A DNA stretch of 64,000 nt from contig NZ_JACIDW010000007.1 of the NCBI RefSeq assembly GCF_014196505.1, positions 62,001 through 126,000 of the forward strand, in the 5' to 3' direction. The DNA comes from Rhizobium metallidurans. GTDB taxonomy: Bacteria; Pseudomonadota; Alphaproteobacteria; Rhizobiales; Rhizobiaceae. Below are positions 17,327 to 27,611 of the stretch, piece by piece (positions within the stretch are counted from its first letter, which is position 1; every line of letters begins with the position of its first letter). The notes below the pieces were generated by a model that had not been told where the DNA came from, searched no databases, and was given only the letters and a program-made list of their open reading frames with translations. The translations under genes were made by a program, and so were the position numbers.

Positions 17327-18148
17327 TCAGATACGCTTCGCCGTGGACGACATGGCAAACAGCGCGATACCCGTCGCGGTGGCGACGTTGAGGCTGTCGA
17401 GCCCCGGCGATTGCGGAATGCGGGCGCTGCGAAACCGCGACAGCACCGCCTGCGGCAGCCCCTCGCCCTCGGTGCCGACCACCAGCGCCATGCGCCCGGA
17501 GGCCGGAATGGAGCGGATATCAACCTCGCCGCGCGGCGACAGCGTCCAGATGGCGAAGTCGCGCTCGGCGAGTTGCGTCAGCAGCGCAAGCGCGTCGCCG
17601 CCGCGTTCATATGGAACGCTCAACACCGACCCGACCGAAACGCGCATCGCCTTGCGATAGAGCGGATCGCACGAGGTCTCGTCGAGGAAGATGGCATCGG
17701 CATCGAAGGCGGCCGCGTTGCGGAACATCGAGCCGGCATTGTCGTGATTGGAAATGCCGCAGCCGACAAGCACCAGCGAGCGCTCGGGCAGCCGCTCGAT
17801 CAGCGCACCGTCCCGTGGCTGCCGCCGCCCCAGCGCCAGCACGCCGCGATGCAGATGGAAGCCGACGATACGGTCGAGCACGTCCGCTTCCGCGACATAG
17901 ACGGGAACGTCCTCCGGCAGCCGCTCTAGAATATCGGCGACGCCGTCGACACGGTTGCGCAGCAAAAGCACCTTTTCGGCCGCGAAATCGCCGCCCGCCC
18001 GATGGGCCTCGGCAAGCATGCGCAGCACCACGGTTCCCTCGGCGATGAACCGGTGATGCCGTCCCGTCAGGTCGCGTTCGCGAATATCGCGAAACTCGGC
18101 GATCTCGGGGTCGTCGGCATTGTCGATCGCAATCAGCCGAGGGGTCAT
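17327..18148 (-). CDS. TrmH/SpoU-family RNA 2'-O-ribose methyltransferase
   Basis: A 273-residue SPOUT methyltransferase. An N-terminal substrate-binding region (RFIAEGTVVLRMLAEA near residue 37) precedes the knotted catalytic domain. Motif 1 is NHDNAGSMFRNAAAF, motif 2 is VVGTEGEGLP (residues 222-231) and motif 3 is SLNVATATGIALF near residue 252. It would methylate a tRNA or rRNA ribose using S-adenosylmethionine; the target site is unknown. I chose the ATG at 18148. The same frame stays open far upstream through the antisense of the pseudouridine synthase gene, which is an artefact of high GC. Confidence 0.9.
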   Translation of the reverse strand: MTPRLIAIDNADDPEIAEFRDIRERDLTGRHHRFIAEGTVVLRMLAEAHRAGGDFAAEKVLLLRNRVDGVADILERLPEDVPVYVAEADVLDRIVGFHLHRGVLALGRRQPRDGALIERLPERSLVLVGCGISNHDNAGSMFRNAAAFDADAIFLDETSCDPLYRKAMRVSVGSVLSVPYERGGDALALLTQLAERDFAIWTLSPRGEVDIRSIPASGRMALVVGTEGEGLPQAVLSRFRSARIPQSPGLDSLNVATATGIALFAMSSTAKRI

Positions 18149-18153
18149 TGTCG

Positions 18154-18540
18154 TCAGCCGCCGTTGACGGTCACGTCCGCGATGATGCTTCCAGCCTTGA
18201 TGTCGAACACCAAAGCCTTGCTCACGCCCTCGGCGGTCTTGCCGAAGAACATGATCTGGCCGCCCGAAAGGGACGAGGACTGGAGAACGAAGCCGGCAGG
18301 CAGGTTTGCCGTCACGGAAACAGGCGCATCCGACGGAATCCCGGCGGACGTGATCGCGACCGGCTGCTTGGCCGGCGCCCACATCGTCTTGTAGACAACC
18401 GCGCCGAAGACCGCCATAAGGCTCACGAACATGATGAAGCCGGAGACGATCTGCAGGCGGATCATCTTGCGTCGGACATTTTCCATTGCCGGATCGAGGG
18501 GCTTTTCTTCCTGATCGTCTTCTGGCTGGACATTCGTCAT
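18154..18540 (-). CDS. Small single-span membrane protein, unknown function
   Basis: A 128-residue protein: an acidic cytoplasmic N-terminus (residues 1-25), one membrane segment (about 29-50, VSGFIMFVSLMAVFGAVVY) and a periplasmic domain of about 75 residues (VSVTANLPAGFVLQSSSLSGGQIMFFG). It lies 5 bp upstream of the methyltransferase gene on the same strand and is probably cotranscribed. It resembles conserved hypothetical proteins of Rhizobiaceae. It is divergent from the pseudouridine synthase with only 43 bp between starts. Confidence 0.72.
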   Translation of the reverse strand: MTNVQPEDDQEEKPLDPAMENVRRKMIRLQIVSGFIMFVSLMAVFGAVVYKTMWAPAKQPVAITSAGIPSDAPVSVTANLPAGFVLQSSSLSGGQIMFFGKTAEGVSKALVFDIKAGSIIADVTVNGG

Positions 18541-18583
18541 ATATGGCGTTCCATTCTATAAAATACTTCGGAGAAGAAGCGTC

Positions 18584-19618
18584 TTGAGCGACCCCTTTAA
18601 ACAAGCAGCCGGCATTAGGAAAGTCCTGACGGCGGATGAACATGCCGAAGGCAGGCTTGATGCGTGGATGACGGCGCAGCTCGGCGAGGAATTCTCCCGC
18701 AGCCGCGTCAAGGTGCTGATCAAGGAGGGCCAGGTCACCTCCAAGGGCGCCGTCGTCGCCGATCCGCAGAAAAAGGTTCGCCCCGGCGACGTCTTCGAGA
18801 TCAACCTGCCGGAGCCCGAGGACCCGACGCCGAAGGGCGAGGATATCCCGCTTGACATCCTCTACGAGGACGACGACCTGATCGTCATCTCCAAGCCATC
18901 GGGCATGGTCGTGCATCCGGCCGCCGGCAACTGGACGGGAACGCTGGTCAACGCGCTGATCTATCACTGCGGCGACAGCCTGTCGGGCATCGGCGGCGTG
19001 CGCCGCCCCGGCATCGTGCATCGCCTCGACAAGGACACGACCGGCGTCATGGTCGTCGCCAAGAACGACGTCGCGCACCGCCACCTCTGCGCCCAGTTCG
19101 CCGACCACGGCCGTACCATGCCGATCGAGCGCGCCTACCAGGCCGTCGTCTGGGGTCGTCCGCGCACCTTGACCGGCAGCGTCAACGCGCCGCTCGGCCG
19201 CGACACCGGAGACCGCACCCGCCGCGCCGTCAAGCGCCCGGGCACGGCCGATGCCGACGAGGCGATCACCCACTATGAGGTGATCGAGCGTTTCCACGAG
19301 ACGCCGGATGCGCTGTCGCTGGCCTCGTTGGTCGAGTGCCACCTGGAGACCGGACGCACCCACCAGATCCGCGTCCACATGGCCCATATCGGCCATCCGC
19401 TCCTCGGCGACACCGTCTATGGCGCCGGCTTCAAGACCAAGGCCAACCTTCTGCCGGAGGCCGCCAAAAAGGCGGTCAATGGTTTCGGCCGCCAGGCGCT
19501 GCACGCCTACATGCTGCAGTTCGAGCACCCGCGCACCGAGGAAATCATGCGCTTCGAGGTTCCCCTGCCCGACGACATGGTCGCGCTGGTCGAAGCATTG
19601 CGCAATGCCGAGCTGTAA
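18584..19618 (+). CDS. RluD-type 23S rRNA pseudouridine synthase (RluA family)
   Basis: A 344-residue protein with an N-terminal S4 RNA-binding domain (GRLDAWMTAQLGEEFSRSRVKVLI, residues 23-46) and an RluA catalytic domain. The catalytic Asp149 is in HRLDKDTTG, and the family end motif is TGRTHQIRVHMAHIGHPLLGD. The length and S4 domain favour RluD, which makes pseudouridines in helix 69 of 23S rRNA. The start is a TTG at 18584 preceded by GGAGAAG; no ATG gives a full-length domain. Confidence 0.9.
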   Translation: MSDPFKQAAGIRKVLTADEHAEGRLDAWMTAQLGEEFSRSRVKVLIKEGQVTSKGAVVADPQKKVRPGDVFEINLPEPEDPTPKGEDIPLDILYEDDDLIVISKPSGMVVHPAAGNWTGTLVNALIYHCGDSLSGIGGVRRPGIVHRLDKDTTGVMVVAKNDVAHRHLCAQFADHGRTMPIERAYQAVVWGRPRTLTGSVNAPLGRDTGDRTRRAVKRPGTADADEAITHYEVIERFHETPDALSLASLVECHLETGRTHQIRVHMAHIGHPLLGDTVYGAGFKTKANLLPEAAKKAVNGFGRQALHAYMLQFEHPRTEEIMRFEVPLPDDMVALVEALRNAEL

Positions 19619-19642
19619 CGGCATCGTGAAACCGGTTTGAGC

Positions 19643-19670
19643 CTTGAACTACGGTTTCGCCACACTTATC
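19643..19670 (+). promoter_or_regulatory. Possible sigma-32-type promoter of rpoH
   Basis: CTTGAA, 16 bp, then CTTATC, close to the alphaproteobacterial heat-shock promoter form (CTTGAA with a CYTAT-like -10). It lies 110 bp before the rpoH ATG, which would allow autoregulation. The match was judged by eye. Confidence 0.4.
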
Positions 19671-19780
19671 TCTACACTGACTTCGTGCGGGCTTTGACAA
19701 AGCCGCATGTTCCCGGTTCGCCTTCAAGACGCAGGGACGCGTCAAAGCGGGGACCGGAATTCAGATAGGAGGGTGCAAGA

Positions 19781-20689
19781 ATGGCCCGAAGCAGTTTGCC
19801 GTCCATTACCGCCGGCGAAGCCGGTCTCAATCGTTATCTCGACGAAATCCGCAAGTTCCCGATGCTGGAGCCGCAGGAAGAATACATGCTGGCGAAGCGG
19901 TATTCCGAACATGGCGACCGCGAGGCCGCGCATCGTCTCGTCACAAGCCACCTGCGTCTCGTCGCCAAGATCGCCATGGGCTATCGCGGCTATGGCCTGC
20001 CGATCGGCGAAGTCGTGTCGGAAGGCAATGTCGGTCTGATGCAGGCCGTCAAGAAGTTCGACCCGGAACGCGGTTTCCGTCTGGCCACCTATGCGATGTG
20101 GTGGATCAAGGCCTCGATCCAGGAATACATCCTGCGGTCCTGGTCGCTCGTGAAGATGGGCACCACCGCCAACCAGAAGCGCCTGTTCTTCAATCTGCGT
20201 CGCCTGAAGGGCCGTATCCAGGCCATCGACGAGGGTGACCTGAAGCCGGAACATGTGACCGAGATCGCAACCAAGCTGCGCGTCTCCGAGGAAGAAGTGA
20301 TCTCGATGAACCGTCGCCTGTCCGGCGACGCCTCGCTCAACGCGCCGATCAAGGCGTCGGAAGGCGACAGCGGCCAGTGGCAGGATTGGCTCGTCGACGA
20401 TCATGACAGCCAGGAAGACGTGCTGATCGAGCAGGACGAACTCGACACCCGTCGGCGCATGCTGGCCAAGGCAATGAGCGTGCTCAACGACCGCGAACGC
20501 CGCATCTTCGAGGCACGCCGCCTCGCGGAGGATCCGGTGACGCTCGAGGACCTGTCGAGCGAATTCGACATCAGCCGCGAGCGCGTGCGCCAGATCGAGG
20601 TCCGCGCCTTCGAAAAGGTCCAGGACGCCGTCCGCAAGGAAGCGCTCGACCGCGCCAAGGCCGTCCGCGTCGTCGAAGCCACAGCCTGA
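19781..20689 (+). CDS. rpoH: RNA polymerase sigma-32 factor RpoH
   Basis: A 302-residue heat-shock sigma factor. Region 2 includes HLRLVAKIAMGYRGYGLPIGEVVSEG and FRLATYAMWWIKASIQEYIL. The RpoH box NQKRLFFNLR is at residues 131-140, separating it from RpoD. Region 4 ends with the helix-turn-helix FDISRERVRQIEVRAFEK. Rhizobia often have two rpoH genes; which one this is cannot be told here. GGAGG precedes the ATG. It is followed by a strong bidirectional terminator. Confidence 0.96.
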   Translation: MARSSLPSITAGEAGLNRYLDEIRKFPMLEPQEEYMLAKRYSEHGDREAAHRLVTSHLRLVAKIAMGYRGYGLPIGEVVSEGNVGLMQAVKKFDPERGFRLATYAMWWIKASIQEYILRSWSLVKMGTTANQKRLFFNLRRLKGRIQAIDEGDLKPEHVTEIATKLRVSEEEVISMNRRLSGDASLNAPIKASEGDSGQWQDWLVDDHDSQEDVLIEQDELDTRRRMLAKAMSVLNDRERRIFEARRLAEDPVTLEDLSSEFDISRERVRQIEVRAFEKVQDAVRKEALDRAKAVRVVEATA

Positions 20690-20710
20690 GCGAATCAATC
20701 CCCAAATGAC

Positions 20711-20738
20711 AAGGGCGGGTCTCACGACCCGCCCTTTT
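20711..20738 (+). terminator. Bidirectional terminator between rpoH and ubiA
   Basis: A perfect 11-bp stem (AAGGGCGGGTC and its complement), 4-nt loop and T4. It lies between two convergent genes and has A/T flanks suited to both. Confidence 0.85.
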
Positions 20739-20741
20739 CGT

Positions 20742-21656
20742 TCATAGGGTTCCGAGCAGTGCCGTGCCCGCGAGCAGGACACCGGTCAGAATATTCGCCA
20801 GGAACAGGCGATAATTCACTTCCGGGCGAACGAGATCGATCCGCGCGGTTTGCCACGCAAGGTGGGCGGCCATGACCAGAATTCCAAGCACATAGGGTAG
20901 TGAGACGCCAAGCGACCAGCCTCCGATCGCCCATGCGCCAGTGGCAAGGCCGTAAAAGACGCCGATCAGCGCTCTGCCATGCCGGCCGAACAGGATCGCT
21001 GTCGATTTCAGCCCGAGCCGCTTGTCGTCCTTGACGTCGACATAGGCATACACGGTGTCGTAGCCGATCTGCCATGCGATCGCCCCGCCCCACATCAGGA
21101 TGGCGCCGAGCGGGATATAGCCGGCGACCTCGGCCCAGGCCATAAGCATGCCCCAGTTGAACGCCGCTCCAAGAACAGCTTGCGGCCAGTAGGTGAAGCG
21201 CTTGCAGAGCGGATAGATGAAGACCAGCGGAACGACACCGATTGCCACCAGCCGCGCATAGGGCGAAAGGAAGAGCAGCAGCGAGGCGGCCAAAGCAAGC
21301 TGAACGGCAAGAAAAACCACGGCTTGCGGAACGCCAATCTGCCCGTTTGCCAGAGGCCGGAAGCGTGTTCGCTCGACGTGGCCATCGAACTTGCGATCGG
21401 CGATATCGTTGACGGTGGAGCCGGCACTTCTCATCAGCAAGGCGCCGAGTGAAAATATCAACACTTGCCGAAGATCGGGAAGCCCCTGCGACGCCTGGAC
21501 AAGCGCGGCCCAGCACGGGAAAAGCGTGAGCCATATGCCGACAGGACGATCGAGCCGCGCCAGACGGGTGTAGGGTCGCCATGCTCTGGGCAGCCTGCGC
21601 TCCACCCAGTCGTCAAGGTCGATATCGCTGAGATCCGGACGGCTTGCGGTGTTCAT
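20742..21656 (-). CDS. ubiA: 4-hydroxybenzoate polyprenyltransferase UbiA
   Basis: A 304-residue integral membrane prenyltransferase with about eight membrane segments. The two Asp-rich Mg-diphosphate motifs are present: NDIADRKFD and YDTVYAYVDVKDD. FRPLANGQI is also typical. It attaches the polyprenyl tail to 4-hydroxybenzoate in ubiquinone synthesis. I chose the ATG at 21656 (MNTASRPDL) with GGAG upstream; an in-frame start 20 codons earlier adds a non-conserved extension. Confidence 0.92.
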   Translation of the reverse strand: MNTASRPDLSDIDLDDWVERRLPRAWRPYTRLARLDRPVGIWLTLFPCWAALVQASQGLPDLRQVLIFSLGALLMRSAGSTVNDIADRKFDGHVERTRFRPLANGQIGVPQAVVFLAVQLALAASLLLFLSPYARLVAIGVVPLVFIYPLCKRFTYWPQAVLGAAFNWGMLMAWAEVAGYIPLGAILMWGGAIAWQIGYDTVYAYVDVKDDKRLGLKSTAILFGRHGRALIGVFYGLATGAWAIGGWSLGVSLPYVLGILVMAAHLAWQTARIDLVRPEVNYRLFLANILTGVLLAGTALLGTL

Positions 21657-21743
21657 CTTGTTCAAACTCCAGATCAACAAGCTCCCGCAGCAACGCTCCG
21701 CGACACTGCCCGGCATTCAACCTTGAAACGGCTCAAGTCTCGG

Positions 21744-21776
21744 CAAAAAGGGCAAGTCTCGCGACCTGCCCTTTTG
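21744..21776 (-). terminator. Terminator downstream of the 832-residue protein gene
   Basis: A hairpin with arms AAAAAGGGCAAGTC and GACCTGCCCTTTT around a 4-nt loop with one mismatch, 27 bp beyond the stop codon of the minus-strand gene. Confidence 0.65.
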
Positions 21777-21803
21777 CGCATAGTCAAGTTCGGTCGACCA
21801 ACC

Positions 21804-24302
21804 TCACTGGCTGGTCGAGACGTCGCCGGCGGCGTTCCATTCGCGGATCGCGGTGTTGAAGGCTTCGATACCGGTCGGGCCCTTTTGCATGGTCAGAAGC
21901 GCGCGGCGGCCGTTGCGATAGGTGATCGGGATATCGATCCACTCGCGCGTCGACAGGAGGTCGAGGTTGGCCTTGCGGGCATCCGGATAATCGTTGAGCG
22001 CGATCATGTGGAAGTCGTCGGTGATCTTCGCGGGAACGGCGACCAGCGCGTCGCCGCGATCCTGCTCGGTCCGCTTCATCGAAATGCGCTGAACGCTATC
22101 GATCGATCCGCCTTCGAAATTCGGCGGCAGCGAGAACACCATCTCGACGATGTGGCTTGCCGGCAGGGAAGGATCGGAGTTGCGCTTGAAGGTGATCTGC
22201 GCCGTGAGGTTCCGCTCGGGAACCGTCAGCGTGCCCTGCACGGAGGCTTCCTGCTTGCCGTCGGCACCGGCCTCGCGGCGCAGGCTCCAGGCGATCGAGC
22301 CCTGGATCGCCGTTGGCGAACTCTGCCCGATACGCTCCTCGTAAAGGAACATCTTCTCGCTGGCACCGGCAGGCGCGGCCTGCGCGTCGGCGGGCGCCGC
22401 TGTTGGTGTCGTCCCGGGCGCGGCGGTGCCGGAGGCGGCTGCGGGCGGTGTCGCGGCACCGGCCGGTGCGACCGGATCGGACGAGGCGACATTCTGCTCG
22501 GCGACGGACTTGCCTTCGGCGACCTGCGTGCTGGGCGCGGCCGCCGGGCCGCTATCGACCTCGGTGCCATCGGCAAGCAGCCGCTGCGTGAACTTGCTGC
22601 CGGACGCCGAACCGTCGGTGGCGGCGCCGTCCTGATGCGTCGCATGCGACGTGTCGGGGGTCGCGGCGGGCTTCGCCTCGCTCGTCTGATCGGCGGGCGC
22701 CGTCGTCCCGGCGACCGGAGGCGTCTGCGCGGTCTGCGACGGCGCGGAGCTGACGAGCCCCTTGACCATCTCGGTCAGCGCTTCCTGATGCGTATAGGCG
22801 GCATAACCGCCGCCGCCGACAACGCCGAGCGCGATCAGCAGCGCGATGATGGAGCCGATGCCGAAACGACGGCGCTTCGGCTCCATGCGGAAATTCTTGC
22901 CCTGGAACTTCGAGGCGATATCGTCGTCGCCGCTTGCAAGCGACGGGCCGTCATCATCAGCGGCGACGACGCCGCGATTGTCGTAGCCGCGAAGCCGGGT
23001 CGCCTCCTGCCAGTCGTCGCCGGCCAGAGGCTCGGTCTTCGGCGTCGGTCCGCCATGAATTTCGGAGAACAGATCGCCGTCGTCATACGGTGCGGCGGCC
23101 GGCGCCTTCTTGTCGTTGTCGATCGGCGGCAGGTCGTCGAAGGCGGCCGCTTCCCAGGAGAAGCTCTCACTGGCGGCCGGCATCTTCGCCGGGGCTGCCG
23201 CTACCGGCGCCGACTGATAATCGATGCTGGAAACCACCTCGTCGAAGGCGCGCGCCGCGTCGTTGACGGCAGGTGCCGCATGCGAGGTCTCGGAGAACTG
23301 GCGCAGTTCCTCCAGCGCCCAATCCGTCGGCTCAACCGTCTTTGTGGACGGTTCCGGCACTTCTTCCGCCGGTTCGTTCCACACCGGGTCGAAATGACCG
23401 GCGGCGTCGGCATGTATGGGATCGTCCTGCGTCTGCTCGACGAACTGATGCGGCGGCTCGAACACCGGAACCGGCTCGACCAGGCGATTGCTCAGGTCGA
23501 AATCACGCGCGACCGGCTGCGCCCGCGGCGCGTCGTCGATGACGGGCTCGGCATAGGGCTCCACATCGGGCGCGGCGGCGAAATCGTGACCATGCGTTCC
23601 ACGCGCGGCATCGTACTGGTCCTCGACCGGCATCTGCCATGGCTCGACCGGCTCCGGCTCGGAGGCAGCCGAGACACGCGGCTCTTCCTCGAACACGGGC
23701 TCGGCATAAGACGGCGCGGGCTCGTAATGGACGTCAGGCTCGGGCTGAACCTCGGGCTCTTGGTGAACCTCGGGCGCGTGGACTGGCGCCGGCTCTTCGT
23801 AAAGCGGCTCCTCATGCGCGACAGGTTCGGCAGCCACCGGAGCCTCGGGCTCGACGGGCGGTTCGTAAGCCGGTTCCTCGTAGGCGGGCTCCTCGTAAGC
23901 GGGCTCCCGGGCGGGCGCCTCATAGGCCGGCTGCTCGTAAGCCGGTTCGGCTTCCGGAACCTCTTGCGCCTGTTCGGCGGCCGGCTCTGGCGCGGCGGCA
24001 ATGACCTCGGGCTCGGGAGCCGCTTCGGGCTCCGCCGGCGCTTCCGCAACCGGTACGGCGATGGCGGCGGCCTGGTCCTCGGCCGGCAGCGCATCGGCAT
24101 GCTCGGATTCGACTTCACGAATGGCGGCTTCGAGCTTTTCCAGCTGGCGCTGCAGCATGGCCTCGGGCGGACGCGGCTTCATGTTCTCGAGCTGCCGCTG
24201 TACGGCACCGCGAGCACGCTCGTAAACCTTCACCCGCATATCGGGAGTGTTGTCGGTCAGGCCGTCAACCGCCCGCCGGATAACTGCGATAAAATCCGCC
24301 AT
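21804..24302 (-). CDS. Large Pro/Glu/Ala-rich single-span membrane protein, unknown function
   Basis: An 832-residue protein with an ordered N-terminus (MADFIAVIRRAVDGL, helical to about residue 68). A long, low-complexity acidic and proline-rich region follows to about residue 470, with short Tyr repeats of the type PAYE/EEPAYE at about 119-148. One membrane segment lies at about 480-502 (FGIGSIIALLIALGVVGGGG), then an Ala/Pro/Thr linker and a folded C-terminal domain of about 190 residues (EKMFLYEERIGQSSPTAIQG to the end) that would be periplasmic. I do not recognise a named family. The ATG at 24302 is preferred over an upstream in-frame start. It is 60 bp downstream of purA on the same strand. 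Confidence 0.8.
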   Translation of the reverse strand: MADFIAVIRRAVDGLTDNTPDMRVKVYERARGAVQRQLENMKPRPPEAMLQRQLEKLEAAIREVESEHADALPAEDQAAAIAVPVAEAPAEPEAAPEPEVIAAAPEPAAEQAQEVPEAEPAYEQPAYEAPAREPAYEEPAYEEPAYEPPVEPEAPVAAEPVAHEEPLYEEPAPVHAPEVHQEPEVQPEPDVHYEPAPSYAEPVFEEEPRVSAASEPEPVEPWQMPVEDQYDAARGTHGHDFAAAPDVEPYAEPVIDDAPRAQPVARDFDLSNRLVEPVPVFEPPHQFVEQTQDDPIHADAAGHFDPVWNEPAEEVPEPSTKTVEPTDWALEELRQFSETSHAAPAVNDAARAFDEVVSSIDYQSAPVAAAPAKMPAASESFSWEAAAFDDLPPIDNDKKAPAAAPYDDGDLFSEIHGGPTPKTEPLAGDDWQEATRLRGYDNRGVVAADDDGPSLASGDDDIASKFQGKNFRMEPKRRRFGIGSIIALLIALGVVGGGGYAAYTHQEALTEMVKGLVSSAPSQTAQTPPVAGTTAPADQTSEAKPAATPDTSHATHQDGAATDGSASGSKFTQRLLADGTEVDSGPAAAPSTQVAEGKSVAEQNVASSDPVAPAGAATPPAAASGTAAPGTTPTAAPADAQAAPAGASEKMFLYEERIGQSSPTAIQGSIAWSLRREAGADGKQEASVQGTLTVPERNLTAQITFKRNSDPSLPASHIVEMVFSLPPNFEGGSIDSVQRISMKRTEQDRGDALVAVPAKITDDFHMIALNDYPDARKANLDLLSTREWIDIPITYRNGRRALLTMQKGPTGIEAFNTAIREWNAAGDVSTSQ

Positions 24303-24362
24303 TCGTACTTTCTCTAAGAGTGTGGCTCGCCGCGCGAACCACACAAATAATCATATAAAACC

Positions 24363-25658
<1,296 letters not shown>

Positions 25659-25857
25659 TCACGTCTTCCTGTTAAAGGCGGATTTAACCGCTCCCTGCTC
25701 AAACCCGCGCATCTATAAGGCTTTGTTTTTGGGAAAGCGACCCTGTATTGCCGTCTGAATTGGCTTTTTACGTGACAAATCAGCCATTGGCAGGCTATTT
25801 GCCGCCATCGTCGGAAGAAGTTCTGCGCCCGCGCAGCCGACCGGGAGAGAATCGGCC

Positions 25858-26769
25858 GTGCAGTTTGCCGCCTACATATGCCTTGTCGTTGCCGCGATGT
25901 GCTGGGGCGGCAATACCGTTGCCGGAAAACTGGCGCTCGGTCACGTCAGTCCGATGATGCTGACCTCGCTGCGCTGGTTCGTCGCAACCGCGATCATCGC
26001 CGCCATATCCGTGCCGCAGCTCAAGCGCGACTGGCCGGTCGTGCGCAAAAACCTCCCTCTGCTCTTCTTCTACGGCATCGTCGGCTACACGCTGTTCAAT
26101 GCCATGCTTTATTCCGCGGTAAAATATACGACCGCCATCAATGTCGCAATCGAGCAGGCAGGCATCCCGATGCTGATCTTCCTGCTCAACTTCGTCTTCT
26201 TCCGCACCGGCGTGTCGCTGGCGCAGATCGTCGGCTTTGCGATGACCTTGCTCGGCGTGGCGGTGACGGCCGCCCATGGCAGCCTGACCACGCTGCTGGA
26301 ACTCGGCCTCAACACCGGCGACGGGCTGATGCTGGTCGCGGTCGTCGCTTACGCCGTCTACACGATCTTCCTGCGATGGAAGCCACCGCTCGACTGGCGC
26401 ACGCTGATGGCCATTCCCGCGCTCGGCGCCATGCTGAGCGCGCTGCCGCTTCTGGCATGGGAGGCATCGAACGGTGCGGCACAGCTTCCCGACGCGACCG
26501 GATGGCTCATCACCATCTACACGGCGATCTTCGCCTCGCTGATGGCGCAGGTCTTCTACATCAAGGGCGTGGAATGGATCGGTGCCAACCGCGCGGCACT
26601 CTTCATCAATCTCGTGCCTGTCTTCGGCACGCTGTTTTCGGTGGCGCTGCTCGGCGAAAAGCTGCAGCCGTTTCACATCGTGGCGCTGGTGCTGGCGCTC
26701 GGCGGCATCGCCATCGCCGAAAAGGGGCGCCCCGATCGCGCGGCGCCCGCAACCTCGGACGCTCGCTAG
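25858..26769 (+). CDS. EamA/DMT-family transporter
   Basis: A 303-residue membrane protein with ten hydrophobic segments in two EamA repeats. The first begins CLVVAAMCWGGNTVAGKLAL and contains the LRWFVAT signature; the second ends LVPVFGTLFSVALLGEKLQPFH. These proteins usually export metabolites or amino acids; the substrate is unknown. The start is a GTG with GGGAG upstream. The stop codon TAG overlaps the stop of the convergent GNAT gene in the tetranucleotide CTAG. Confidence 0.9.
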   Translation: MQFAAYICLVVAAMCWGGNTVAGKLALGHVSPMMLTSLRWFVATAIIAAISVPQLKRDWPVVRKNLPLLFFYGIVGYTLFNAMLYSAVKYTTAINVAIEQAGIPMLIFLLNFVFFRTGVSLAQIVGFAMTLLGVAVTAAHGSLTTLLELGLNTGDGLMLVAVVAYAVYTIFLRWKPPLDWRTLMAIPALGAMLSALPLLAWEASNGAAQLPDATGWLITIYTAIFASLMAQVFYIKGVEWIGANRAALFINLVPVFGTLFSVALLGEKLQPFHIVALVLALGGIAIAEKGRPDRAAPATSDAR

Positions 26770-27611
26770 CCCAGCTCCAGCGTGGTGACGCCGAAGACAT
26801 TCTTCAGCGCGACGGCAGGACTGGCGCCGCGATACATGCGCGCCGTCTCGAACACCGGCGCGAGCCCCATGCCGACGGCAAGCGCCACCGCGTCGCGATT
26901 GTCGACGGGCACGTCGATGAACACCCGCGCGCCCTTCGCCTCCTGCCCGAGCGTGGAAAGCAGTGCCGCGGCGCTGTCGGGATCGGCGGCGAACAGCGGC
27001 CCGATCTTGTATCCGTCATAACAGCGGCGGATCGTGCCATAGCCACGGATCTTGCCGCTCTTGCGCACCACGGCGGTGCGCCGATGCTTGCGGTTGGTGC
27101 ACCAAGAGGTCACGAAGGCCGAACGATCGGCCGAAAACACGCTGGCATCGTAGCGCACCAGCCCGTCCAGCTTGTCGCTCACGGGCGTCGCGGTCAGCGT
27201 CGACGATGGCAGCGAGCCGATCACGCCGCCATAGCGGACGGTCCTGTAGGCTTCCTCGAAGCCGGCCTTGCGGTAATTGGCCTGCTGCGCGACGACCCCG
27301 TCGAGCCCGATGCCGCGCCCATTCGCCGAGGCGATGCCGGCATCCCAGATGGCCCTGCCGTAGCCTTTCCCACGAAACTCCGGGTGAACCATGTAGAGCC
27401 CGAGAAAGGCGAAGTCGTCACCATACTTGACGACGGAAATCGAACCGACCGGGACTTCACCGAGCGCGCCGACGAAAAAACCCGATGGATCCGCGTCGTG
27501 GAACGGAAGCGAATCGTCGAGACCCGGATTCCACCCCTCCTGCCGCGCCCATTCGAGCACTAGCTCCAACTCACCGGGCCGCATGGGGCGAACGGCAAAC
27601 TCCGAATTCAT
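26766..27611 (-). CDS. GNAT-family N-acetyltransferase with C-terminal Acetyltransf_18-like domain
   Basis: A 281-residue two-domain protein. The N-terminal GNAT fold includes FLGLYMVHPEFRGKGYGRAIWDAG (acetyl-CoA loop RGKGYG, about residues 93-98). The C-terminal half (from about residue 150) resembles the Acetyltransf_18 domain, with ending FETARMYRGASPAV. This layout is common in uncharacterised amino-acid or small-molecule acetyltransferases. I chose the ATG at 27611 (MNSEFAVRPM). Its TAG stop overlaps the convergent transporter stop. Confidence 0.85.
   Translation of the reverse strand: MNSEFAVRPMRPGELELVLEWARQEGWNPGLDDSLPFHDADPSGFFVGALGEVPVGSISVVKYGDDFAFLGLYMVHPEFRGKGYGRAIWDAGIASANGRGIGLDGVVAQQANYRKAGFEEAYRTVRYGGVIGSLPSSTLTATPVSDKLDGLVRYDASVFSADRSAFVTSWCTNRKHRRTAVVRKSGKIRGYGTIRRCYDGYKIGPLFAADPDSAAALLSTLGQEAKGARVFIDVPVDNRDAVALAVGMGLAPVFETARMYRGASPAVALKNVFGVTTLELG

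Noticed and set aside
18149..19624. Upstream continuation of the TrmH-type reading frame to 765 codons on the minus strand
   Set aside because: It is antisense to the S4-RluA pseudouridine synthase and the small membrane protein gene, both with clear domains. The translated extension is Arg/Asp/Gly-rich with no family features, typical of GC-rich shadow frames.
21465..24317. 950-codon open frame on the plus strand antisense to the large membrane protein
   Set aside because: Arg/Gly-rich composition, no motif or signal, and it covers two genes (part of ubiA and the 832-residue gene) plus a terminator. The minus-strand frame has a membrane span, an ordered C-terminal domain and a sensible start.
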